NCBI GenBank assembly: GCA_030642585.1
Contig: DAOWNN010000040.1
Span: 1-11,122, forward strand
DNA: 11,122 nucleotides
DNA from: Bacteroidota bacterium
Lineage (GTDB): Bacteria; Bacteroidota; Bacteroidia; Bacteroidales; VadinHA17
Reading direction: 5' to 3'
Part shown: positions 1 through 6,481 of the stretch, one piece after another
Layout: each line of letters starts with the position of its first letter
How positions within the stretch are numbered: the stretch's first letter is position 1
The notes under the pieces: generated by a model
Told to the model about the DNA's origin: nothing
Databases searched by the model: none
Seen by the model: only the letters and a program-made list of their open reading frames with translations
Program-made: the position numbers and the translations under genes

Positions 1-1
1 A

Positions 2-1111
2 CAGGCACAGATAAAACCCGGAGCCGAGAACTTAAAAGAATATTTACCCATTTTAGATGGAAAAAATATCGGTGTTGTTGCAAATCATACTTCACGTATT
101 GGGAATTCAGATCTAATTGACAGTTTGATAAGTCTGAATGTAAATGTGAAACGAATATTCAGTCCTGAACATGGGTACAAGGGAAACCATGGAGCAGGAG
201 TGAAACTGGGAAATGATTCAATATCCGGTATCACAATCATTTCATTGTATGGGGAGCATCGAAGACCAACCGGGAAAGACCTGGAAGACCTGGATTTAAT
301 AGTTTTTGATATTCAGGATGTTGGAGTACGGTTTTATACCTATATTTCAACTATGACCTATATGATGGAAGAGTGTGCCCGATATAACATTCCCTTTTTG
401 GTTCTTGACAGGCCGAATCCAAATGGGTTTTATGTAGATGGCCCGGTTCTGGATACGGTTTATAGTTCTTTTGTTGGTTTACACCCGGTGCCAGTGGTTT
501 ATGGAATGACCATTGCAGAATATGCCTGGATGATTAATGAAGAGGGCTGGTTAAAAGATGGATTGAAATGCGATCTTTCTTGGATCACCTGTGAAAATTG
601 GGACCACAGGAAATACTATGAATTACCGGTTAAACCTTCCCCAAACCTGCCAAACATGACATCGGTATTTCTATATCCATCCCTTTGCTTTTTTGAAGGA
701 ACTAAAATTAGCCTGGGCCGGGGTACTGATTTCCCATTCCAGGTATATGGTCATCCTGAATACCAGGCTACAGATTTTTCATTTACTCCATTAAGTATTC
801 CCGGAGCTTCTGCAAATCCAAGGTGTCTTGGTAAAGAATGCTTTGGAGTCGACTTGACCTCTCTTCCTAATAGTTTCTTTTGGGATAACCAGGGTATTAT
901 TCTTTATTGGTTGATTGATGCTTATAATCAGTTGGAAAATACTGATGATTTTTTTACTGGCTATTTTGTGAAACTTGCAGGTAATGAGAAAATGCAGGAA
1001 CAAATTGAAAATGGCACATCAGCAAATGTAATAAGGGCCGGTTGGAAAAAAGAAATAGATGCCTTTAAAATTATCCGGAAGAAATACCTGCTATACAGGG
1101 ATTTTGAGTAG
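2..1111 (+). CDS. namZ: NamZ/DUF1343 family exo-beta-N-acetylmuramidase, 5' partial
   Basis: Family members remove terminal MurNAc from peptidoglycan fragments, usually outside the cytoplasm, in wall turnover or salvage. The frame is open from base 2, so the gene begins before the window and any signal peptide is not visible; 369 residues can be read, close to a full mature protein of this family (about 380-430 aa). Numbering from the first visible codon, the conserved blocks are VANHTS (about 26-31), the SPEHG motif at 54-58, LYGEHRRP near 82-89, FDIQDVGVRFYTYIS from 102, LDRPNPNG from 135 and GPVLD near 147. The C-terminus (WKKEIDAFKIIRKKYLLY) is the usual family ending, so the 3' end is intact. 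A TTG at 125 could be mistaken for a start, but the family homology continues upstream of it. The family call is firm; the exact substrate is inferred from characterised relatives. Confidence 0.9.
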   Translation, partial: QAQIKPGAENLKEYLPILDGKNIGVVANHTSRIGNSDLIDSLISLNVNVKRIFSPEHGYKGNHGAGVKLGNDSISGITIISLYGEHRRPTGKDLEDLDLIVFDIQDVGVRFYTYISTMTYMMEECARYNIPFLVLDRPNPNGFYVDGPVLDTVYSSFVGLHPVPVVYGMTIAEYAWMINEEGWLKDGLKCDLSWITCENWDHRKYYELPVKPSPNLPNMTSVFLYPSLCFFEGTKISLGRGTDFPFQVYGHPEYQATDFSFTPLSIPGASANPRCLGKECFGVDLTSLPNSFFWDNQGIILYWLIDAYNQLENTDDFFTGYFVKLAGNEKMQEQIENGTSANVIRAGWKKEIDAFKIIRKKYLLYRDFE

Positions 1112-1137
1112 ATCACCGCTTTTTTCAAAAAGTTTTT

Positions 1138-1159
1138 ACTACGTAGTATACTACGTAGT
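1138..1159. repeat. Perfect 22-bp palindrome made of two ACTACGTAGT units
   Basis: The decamer ACTACGTAGT, itself a palindrome, occurs at 1138-1147 and 1150-1159 separated by AT, so the whole 22 bases are a perfect palindrome. It lies 27 bases after the namZ stop and just before the repeat block that borders the RAYT gene. It could be the stem of a namZ transcript terminator, but no run of T follows it. A protein-binding site or the outer edge of the RAYT-associated repeat is equally possible. Confidence 0.7.
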
Positions 1160-1174
1160 TGGCCACAGTACAGA

Positions 1175-1260
1175 GGTCTTTCAGTACAACGATCCTCCCC
1201 GTCTGGAATACCATGCCGGACAGGGCCGGATCGTTAAAACGAACCAGAGCTTCGTTTTAC
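1175..1260. repeat. Compound REP-like palindromic element, copy on the 3' side of the RAYT
   Basis: Three hairpin modules are visible. Arms A (AACGATCC, 1188-1195) and A' (GGATCGTT, 1228-1235) pair over 8 bp. Their loop holds core hairpin C (GTCTGG at 1201-1206 with CCGGAC at 1216-1221, one G-T pair, loop AATACCATG), which is extended by CCC/GGG. Immediately after, TAAAACGAA (1235-1243) and TTCGTTTTA (1251-1259) form a perfect 9-bp stem with a 7-base loop (B/B'). The leading 25 bases (1175-1199) recur with one mismatch at 1928-1952 on the other side of the RAYT. The RAYT stop codon lies in arm B'. Confidence 0.85.
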
Positions 1261-1901
1261 AAAAACTCGTTGTATTTAGGATTGATATACGACCATTTCC
1301 AATCTTTTCTTTCTCTACATAACCCTGCTTTGATAGGATTATCAAGTACATAACAGATAATTCTGTACAATTCTTCCCTGTCTCGTATTAATCGGTCATA
1401 GCTTTCATGATGCCAAAACTGTCCTTTTAAGCCTAAAAGTTTATTGCATTCTCTTGCACTGTAATTTTTTATTGATTGCATGATATCTTGTAGAAATAAT
1501 GGAGAGCCGAATTCATTTTTCTCAAAAACCATAAAAACAGCATGAACATGATTCGACATTATACAATAGCAATATAAATCCATTCGTTTATTATCCCAGT
1601 AATGAATAGAATCTGCTACCGCCCTGGCAACTTCAGGATTTTTCATGAAGTGCTTACCAGATTTTAAAGTATTAAGTTTTTCATCAAATTCCAGGAAGTA
1701 TTTATTCCCGGCTTCATTCAGGTCTTTCTTTTTATTGTTTGATTCATTCTTAATCTGATCTTTAATAAGTTTAAACCTAATCTGTAAGTCCGAGAACCTG
1801 TTTTGTATAAATGCTCCGGTTAATAACCAGGTAACAAAAAATGTTTGTCCCTGGATCTGAAGATGAGGAAGATTTTTTCTATAGAATTCTTTCTTTTTCA
1901 T
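1257..1901 (-). CDS. RAYT: REP-associated IS200-like tyrosine transposase (Y1 HUH superfamily)
   Basis: A 214-residue single-strand DNA transposase-like protein. RAYTs bind and cut REP hairpins and are thought to spread them; they are generally domesticated and single copy. The N-terminus (MKKKEFYRKNLPHLQ...FFVTW) is typical of the family and fixes the start at 1901. The frame stays open another 70 codons upstream, but that stretch only translates the repeat array. The HUH metal motif is HVH at 118-120 within MSNHVHAVF. The likely catalytic tyrosine is Y184 in CYVLDNPIKAG, by alignment with the Y...NP motif of E. coli TnpA-REP (aligned from memory). Also present are SIKNYSAREC (143-152) and the FWHHESYDRLIR block (162-173). 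No frameshift or lost key residue is seen, so it may be active. Repeats flank both sides, and the TAA stop comes from repeat arm B'. The catalytic assignment is inference; the family is clear. Confidence 0.92.
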   Translation of the reverse strand: MKKKEFYRKNLPHLQIQGQTFFVTWLLTGAFIQNRFSDLQIRFKLIKDQIKNESNNKKKDLNEAGNKYFLEFDEKLNTLKSGKHFMKNPEVARAVADSIHYWDNKRMDLYCYCIMSNHVHAVFMVFEKNEFGSPLFLQDIMQSIKNYSARECNKLLGLKGQFWHHESYDRLIRDREELYRIICYVLDNPIKAGLCRERKDWKWSYINPKYNEFL

Positions 1902-1927
1902 TAGTATGGATACTGGCTTAATACAAG

Positions 1928-2156
1928 GGTCTTTAAGTACAACGATCCTCCCGGATCGTTGAAACGAACCGTCCGTCTGGAATACCATGCCGGACAGGGA
2001 GCTTCGTTTTACTGCAAACGAACCGTCCGTCTGGAGAATACCATGCCGGACAAGCCCGTCTGGGGAATACCATGCCGGACAAGCCCGTCTGGGGAATACC
2101 ATGCCGGACAAGCCCGTCTGGAGAATACCATGCCGGGCGGGGGAGCTTCGTTTTAC
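1928..2156. repeat. Compound REP-like palindromic block, copy on the 5' side of the RAYT
   Basis: Read on the plus strand, the block holds A/A' closed directly (AACGATCC 1941-1948, loop TCCC, GGATCGTT 1953-1960, a perfect 8-bp stem). Next comes B (GAAACGAA 1961-1968), one core hairpin C (1975-1995) and B' (GAGCTTCGTTTTAC, 1999-2012). A second B follows (AAACGAA, 2016-2022), then four C units and a final B' (2143-2156). Unlike the copy at 1175-1260, C here sits in the B/B' loop and the A/A' loop is empty. The block ends inside the last codons of the neighbouring aminotransferase gene. Confidence 0.85.
2029..2144. repeat. Tandem array of four 29-bp units of the core hairpin
   Basis: GTCTGG starts at 2029, 2058, 2087 and 2116, an exact 29-bp period. 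Each unit has the hairpin GTCTGG...CCGGAC followed by AAGCCC; the last unit is diverged at its end (CCGGGC then a G run). These units have two more loop bases (AG or GG before AATACC) than the single C copies at 1201 and 1975. The near identity of the units points to recent expansion. Open frames across the array on both strands arise because the unit lacks stops, and are not treated as genes. Confidence 0.9.
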
Positions 2157-3352
2157 TTTGTTTTGCCAGGATATACTTTCAATGCCTCCTCAAGGCATTT
2201 CATAGCTTCTTTGAGGTCTTCAATTTTTAAAACATAGGCAATTCTTACCTCTTGTTTCCCAAGGCCTGGACTTGCATAAAATCCTGAAGCGGGTGCAAGC
2301 ATCACTGTGGCATTCTTATATTCAAAATCACTCAATAACCATTGCGAAAATTTATCTGCATCATCTACCGGAAGATGTGTAATTGTATAAAAGGCCCCTC
2401 CGGGTAATGGACAATCTACCCCTTCAATTTTGTTCAGGGCATCTACCATATAATTGCGCCTTTCAATGTATTCCTTATAAACTTCTTCAAAATATTCAGG
2501 GGGCGTATCGAGCGAAGCTTCTCCGGCAACCTGACCGAAGGTAGGTGGACTCAATCGTGCCTGGGCAAATTTCAATGCTGCATCCAGAACCTGCTGATTC
2601 CTTGTTACCAGGGCTCCGATTCTTGATCCGCAAGAACTATATCTCTTTGATACAGAATCCATCATTACAACATTTTGTTCAATCCCTTTCAGATTCATTG
2701 CCGAAAAGTGCTCTTTCCCATCATAACAAAATTCCCGGTAAACCTCATCTGAGAACAAATAAAGATCATATTCCTTAACAATATCCCTGATTTGTTCTAG
2801 TTCTTCCTTTGAATATAGATACCCTGTTGGATTATTCGGGTTGCAAATAATAATACCCCTGGTTTTTGAAGTAATAACTTTCTTAAATTCATCTATTGAA
2901 GGCAATGCAAATCCATCTTCAATTGTGGAGGTAACCGGAACTACTTCCACTCCTGCAGAAATTGCAAAACCATAGTAATTTGCATAAAAAGGTTCAGGTA
3001 CAATCACTTCATCTCCAGGATTAAAACAAGACATCAGGCCAAATAATATTGCTTCTGAACCGCCGGTGGTAATCATCAATTGTGTATAATCAATATCCAC
3101 TCCTATGCCTTTATAATAACCGGCAAGTTTTTTCCGGTATGATTCTATTCCGGCAGAATGACTGTATTCTACTACCTCCATATTAAAGTTACGAATTGCA
3201 TCCAGGGCAACTTTAGGGGTTGGAATATCCGGCTGGCCAATATTCAGATGGTAAACCTTTCTTCCTTTTCTCTTAGCCTCTTCTGCAAATGGGGCAAGTT
3301 TTCTAATTGGTGATTCGGGCATTTTATTACCCTTGATGGAGATTGCTGGCAT
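2153..3352 (-). CDS. aspC: Pyridoxal-phosphate aminotransferase, class I (aspartate aminotransferase-like)
   Basis: A 399-residue cytosolic transaminase of fold type I that transfers an amino group between an amino acid and a 2-oxo acid; aspartate/2-oxoglutarate is the likeliest pair, but specificity cannot be read from sequence. Landmarks are the N-terminal substrate strand HLNIGQPDIPTP (35-46), TTGGSEA (95-101) at the cofactor phosphate, NPNNPTG (171-177), D202 and Y205 in SDEVYREF, the Schiff-base lysine K236 in SVSKRYSSCGSRIG, and the carboxylate-binding arginine R370 in EVRIAYV. The length is normal. The start MPAISIKGNKMPESPIRKL matches the usual family start. The gene is divergent from valS with 233 bases between the starts. 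Its last codons run into the RAYT-associated repeat, whose B' arm provides the TAA stop, yet the C-terminus (LEEALKVYPG) looks normal. Confidence 0.92.
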   Translation of the reverse strand: MPAISIKGNKMPESPIRKLAPFAEEAKRKGRKVYHLNIGQPDIPTPKVALDAIRNFNMEVVEYSHSAGIESYRKKLAGYYKGIGVDIDYTQLMITTGGSEAILFGLMSCFNPGDEVIVPEPFYANYYGFAISAGVEVVPVTSTIEDGFALPSIDEFKKVITSKTRGIIICNPNNPTGYLYSKEELEQIRDIVKEYDLYLFSDEVYREFCYDGKEHFSAMNLKGIEQNVVMMDSVSKRYSSCGSRIGALVTRNQQVLDAALKFAQARLSPPTFGQVAGEASLDTPPEYFEEVYKEYIERRNYMVDALNKIEGVDCPLPGGAFYTITHLPVDDADKFSQWLLSDFEYKNATVMLAPASGFYASPGLGKQEVRIAYVLKIEDLKEAMKCLEEALKVYPGKTK

Positions 3353-3407
3353 AATATTTTATCTTAAGTTAAAATGATCTATTCATTCATTAATTCAAAT
3401 TCATTAA

Positions 3408-3439
3408 CAAAATTAGTGAACAATAGTAAACCGAACAAT
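3408..3439 (-). promoter_or_regulatory. Probable Bacteroidota-type promoter of the aminotransferase gene
   Basis: Read on the minus strand, TAATTTTG (3415 down to 3408) matches the Bacteroidota -7 box TAnnTTTG. ATTG (3439 down to 3436) lies 20 bases upstream, the usual spacing for the -33 element. Transcription would start near 3400, giving a leader of about 50 bases. Confidence 0.5.
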
Positions 3440-3539
3440 GTTATAGATCATAAAAATATTGTTAGACCATGTGTATTAAGGGTATTTGCAGTGGATAAAG
3501 ATTGTGGAAGCTCCTTAACTGGAATAAAACTAAAATTTA

Positions 3540-3547
3540 TACTTTTG
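3540..3547 (+). promoter_or_regulatory. Probable -7 promoter box of valS
   Basis: TACTTTTG followed by CA is a good match to the Bacteroidota -7 box TAnnTTTG. It lies 38 bases before the valS ATG, so a leader of about 30 bases is expected. No -33 TTTG is seen at the usual distance; the nearest TTG (3512-3514) is 25 bases away. This box also supports the ATG at 3586 over a start upstream at 3502. Confidence 0.5.
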
Positions 3548-3585
3548 CAGCAATAGAAACCCTGTTATTGAAGAATAATAAACAC

Positions 3586-6219
3586 ATGGAGATCCCCTCA
3601 AAATACAATCCGGCAATAACCGAAGATAAATGGTATGAATATTGGATGAAGAATAAGCTTTTTAAATCCACACCGGATGATAGAGAGCCATATACCATTG
3701 TTATACCTCCCCCTAATGTTACAGGAGTTTTGCATATGGGACATATGCTGAATAATACTATCCAGGACATTCTGATAAGGAGAGCCCGCATGCAGGGGAA
3801 AAATGCATTGTGGGTACCAGGAACCGATCATGCATCTATTGCTACTGAAGCCCGGGTTGTGGCCAGCTTAAAGGAACAAGGAATTGACAAGTCGAAATTA
3901 ACCAGAGAAGAATTCCTCAGGCATGCCTGGAAATGGAAAGAAAAACATGGTGGCATTATTCTGGAGCAGTTAAAAAAACTGGGAGCTTCCTGCGATTGGG
4001 ACAGGACGAAATTTACCATGGATGAGGATATGTCTGAAAGTGTATTAAAGGTTTTTGTGGACTTGTACAGAAAGGGTCATATATACAGAGGAGTAAGAAT
4101 GGTGAACTGGGATCCACAGGCTAAAACAGCAGTTTCAGACGAGGAGGTGATTTATAAAGAGTTGCAATCGAAATTGTACTATATCAAATATGCAGTTGAA
4201 GGGGAAGATGGTTTTCTGACCGTGGCAACCACCAGGCCGGAAACTATTCTGGGAGATATGGCTGTTTGTGTTCATCCTGAAGATGACCGATATAAGAAAT
4301 TTCATGGAAAAAAAGTTGTAATCCCCCTTATCAATCGCCCGGTACCCGTTATTACCGATACTTATGTAGACAGGGAATTTGGAACAGGAGCCCTGAAAAT
4401 TACCCCTGCACATGATGTGAATGATTATGAAATTGGTATTCGTCACTCGCTGGGAGAACCTATTAATATTTTTAATGATGATGGGACTTTGAGTGAAAGT
4501 GCACAGATATTTATTGGGAAAGACAGGTTTGAAGCGAGAAAGCTTATTTTAGATGAACTGGAAAGTAAGAAATACCTTGTAAAGCTTGAAGACTATGTAA
4601 ACAAGGTTGGTTTCTCAGAACGCACCAATGCAGTAATTGAACCAAAACTTTCTTTGCAGTGGTTTATGAAGATGAAAGAATTGGCAAAACCAGGGCTCGA
4701 CAATGTAATGAATGATACCATTAAATTGGTGCCGCCAAAATTCAAAAACACATATCGTCACTGGATGGAAAATGTTCGCGATTGGTGTATCTCAAGACAA
4801 CTTTGGTGGGGACAGCAGATACCAGCCTGGTATCTTCCAGGGTCGAATGATTTTGTGGTGGCTGATAATGCAGACGAAGCCCTGCAATTAGCCAGGGAAA
4901 AAACCGGGAATAAGAACCTTACAATCGGGAACTTAAAGCAGGATGAGGATGTTTTAGATACATGGTTTTCATCATGGCTATGGCCAATTTCTGTATTTGA
5001 TGGCATACGAAATCCTAATAATCCAGACTTTAAATATTACTATCCAACCAATGACCTGGTCACAGCCCCTGAGATTTTATTTTTCTGGGTTGCCAGGATG
5101 ATCATTGCAGGTTACGAATATGTGGATGCCAAACCATTTGAAAATGTGTATCTGACAGGAATTGTACGTGATAATTCAGGTCGCAAAATGTCAAAATCAT
5201 TGGGTAATTCTCCCGATCCAATAAAGCTTATGAAGCAGTATGGAGCAGATGGAGTGAGAGTTGGGATGCTTTTATGTTCCCCTGCCGGGGGAGACCTGCT
5301 TTTTGATAAAAGCCTGACCGAACAGGGAAGGAATTTTTCAAATAAAATATGGAATGCCTTCCGGCTTATAGATTCATGGAAGGTGGATACTTCGCTGGAT
5401 CAACCTGAGGCCTCAAAAATGGCTATAAAATGGTTTGGATATAAATTGAATGAGTCAATTTCCATACTGGATGATCAATTTTCTAAATACAGACTGTCAG
5501 AAGCTTTAATGAATGTGTACAAATTATTCTGGGATGAATTTTCATCATGGTACCTGGAAATCATTAAACCAGCCTACCAGCAAGATATTGATGCTTCAAC
5601 CCTTTCCTCTACATATGGCTTCCTTGATACACTACTTAAGATACTTCACCCCTTTGTTCCCTTTATTAGTGAGGAGATCTGGCAGCTTATCGAACAGAGG
5701 AAAGATGGAGAAAGTATTATGCTTGCTGAATTCCCAAAAGCCGGAAAATTTGATGGCGCATGTATTGATCGATTTGAGAAGGCTAAAGAAACAATCAGCT
5801 CCATACGTACAATCCGAAAGGAAAGAAACATTCCAAATCGCAATTCATTAGAATTGATGATCAGGGAAGATGAGCAGAAATTTGATAATCGTTTTGGTCC
5901 GGTCTTACAGAAACTTTGTAATCTTTCCAGGCTCCACTTCATTCAGGAAAAACCTGAAGGAGCTGTTTCTTTTATAGTTAAAACAACAGAGTATTTTATA
6001 CCTCTGGGAGATAAGCTAAATGTAGAAGAGGAGCTTGAAAAATTGAATAAGGAGCTTGATTATAATAAGGGCTTTTTATTTGCAGTGAACAAAAAACTCG
6101 AAAATGAAAGATTTGTTCAAAACGCTCCGGAAATTGTTGTGAAGAAAGAAAAAGAGAAAAGAGCAGATACAGAATCGAAAATCAAAACCCTGGAGGAAAG
6201 AATCGCTGAATTTAGCTAA
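3586..6219 (+). CDS. valS: Valyl-tRNA synthetase
   Basis: An 877-residue class I synthetase that charges tRNA-Val with valine and hydrolyses mischarged threonine. The start at 3586 gives MEIPSKYNPAITEDKWYEYW, the normal N-terminus; an in-frame ATG 28 codons upstream (3502) adds unrelated residues and lies before the promoter box. The HIGH signature appears as HMGH at 50-53 after PPPNVTG (41-47). The CP1 editing domain shows TTRPET (215-220) and GTGALKITPAHDVNDYE. DWCISRQLWWGQQIP begins near 399. The KMSKS loop is exact at 534-538. The anticodon-binding domain occupies roughly 590-770, and the C-terminal 60-odd residues are a Lys/Glu-rich coiled-coil arm typical of bacterial ValS. The length is standard and nothing is missing. 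It is transcribed divergently from the aminotransferase gene. Confidence 0.97.
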   Translation: MEIPSKYNPAITEDKWYEYWMKNKLFKSTPDDREPYTIVIPPPNVTGVLHMGHMLNNTIQDILIRRARMQGKNALWVPGTDHASIATEARVVASLKEQGIDKSKLTREEFLRHAWKWKEKHGGIILEQLKKLGASCDWDRTKFTMDEDMSESVLKVFVDLYRKGHIYRGVRMVNWDPQAKTAVSDEEVIYKELQSKLYYIKYAVEGEDGFLTVATTRPETILGDMAVCVHPEDDRYKKFHGKKVVIPLINRPVPVITDTYVDREFGTGALKITPAHDVNDYEIGIRHSLGEPINIFNDDGTLSESAQIFIGKDRFEARKLILDELESKKYLVKLEDYVNKVGFSERTNAVIEPKLSLQWFMKMKELAKPGLDNVMNDTIKLVPPKFKNTYRHWMENVRDWCISRQLWWGQQIPAWYLPGSNDFVVADNADEALQLAREKTGNKNLTIGNLKQDEDVLDTWFSSWLWPISVFDGIRNPNNPDFKYYYPTNDLVTAPEILFFWVARMIIAGYEYVDAKPFENVYLTGIVRDNSGRKMSKSLGNSPDPIKLMKQYGADGVRVGMLLCSPAGGDLLFDKSLTEQGRNFSNKIWNAFRLIDSWKVDTSLDQPEASKMAIKWFGYKLNESISILDDQFSKYRLSEALMNVYKLFWDEFSSWYLEIIKPAYQQDIDASTLSSTYGFLDTLLKILHPFVPFISEEIWQLIEQRKDGESIMLAEFPKAGKFDGACIDRFEKAKETISSIRTIRKERNIPNRNSLELMIREDEQKFDNRFGPVLQKLCNLSRLHFIQEKPEGAVSFIVKTTEYFIPLGDKLNVEEELEKLNKELDYNKGFLFAVNKKLENERFVQNAPEIVVKKEKEKRADTESKIKTLEERIAEFS

Positions 6220-6255
6220 TCCTTAAACGAGCTATTTGCCTTTTATTATCAGGTC

Positions 6256-6369
6256 TTTTCAAGAAAAGCCACTAATTCACGAATCATAGAACGAATGCAC
6301 TAATGAATAATCAGAAGTATGATTTTCTTACATTCGTCTTTAATCTGTGCATTCGTGGCTTCTTGAAAA
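6256..6369. repeat. Long imperfect inverted repeat between valS and the glutamine synthetase gene
   Basis: The 262-base gap (6220-6481) has no gene but holds this structure. ACGAATGCAC (6291-6300) pairs perfectly with GTGCATTCGT (6347-6356). The outer TTTTCAAGAA..GCCAC (6256-6272) pairs with GTGGCTTCTTGAAAA, part of the right arm ending at 6369. The left arm has about 21 extra bases relative to the right. ACGAAT/ATTCGT words recur in pairs within each arm. It may be a degenerate MITE or REP-type element, or act as a transcript barrier after valS, but no T-run marks an intrinsic terminator. Confidence 0.65.
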
Positions 6370-6434
6370 AAATAGTCATGGATGCTGTGGCCAGGCTTGC
6401 ATGTTAAGGAACATGATTGATTGGTACAAAGAGT

Positions 6435-6465
6435 ATTGAATATTTGCGCTATTTCCTTACTTTTA
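6435..6465 (+). promoter_or_regulatory. Possible promoter of the glutamine synthetase gene
   Basis: ATTG (6435-6438) and TACTTTTA (6458-6465) are 19 bases apart and resemble the Bacteroidota -33 and -7 elements, with one mismatch in the -7 box. The predicted start near 6471 would leave a leader of only about 10 bases, which weakens the call. Confidence 0.3.
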
Positions 6466-6481
6466 CACTCCATTTTAAAAA

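Noticed and set aside
2029..2144. Possible short CRISPR array
   Set aside because: The 29-bp period is the complete repeat with no variable spacers, and no cas gene is present.
1959..2237. Plus-strand open frames across the repeat array, with peptide repeats such as EYHAGQ
   Set aside because: They arise because the 29-bp unit has no stops in several frames, overlap the end of the aminotransferase gene antisense, and resemble no protein.
3374..3556. Small plus-strand frame between the aminotransferase gene and valS
   Set aside because: It covers the promoters of both flanking genes and its product has no recognisable features.
3502..3585. Longer valS with an upstream ATG at 3502
   Set aside because: The 28 extra residues do not fit the family N-terminus and the predicted promoter box at 3540-3547 lies inside them.
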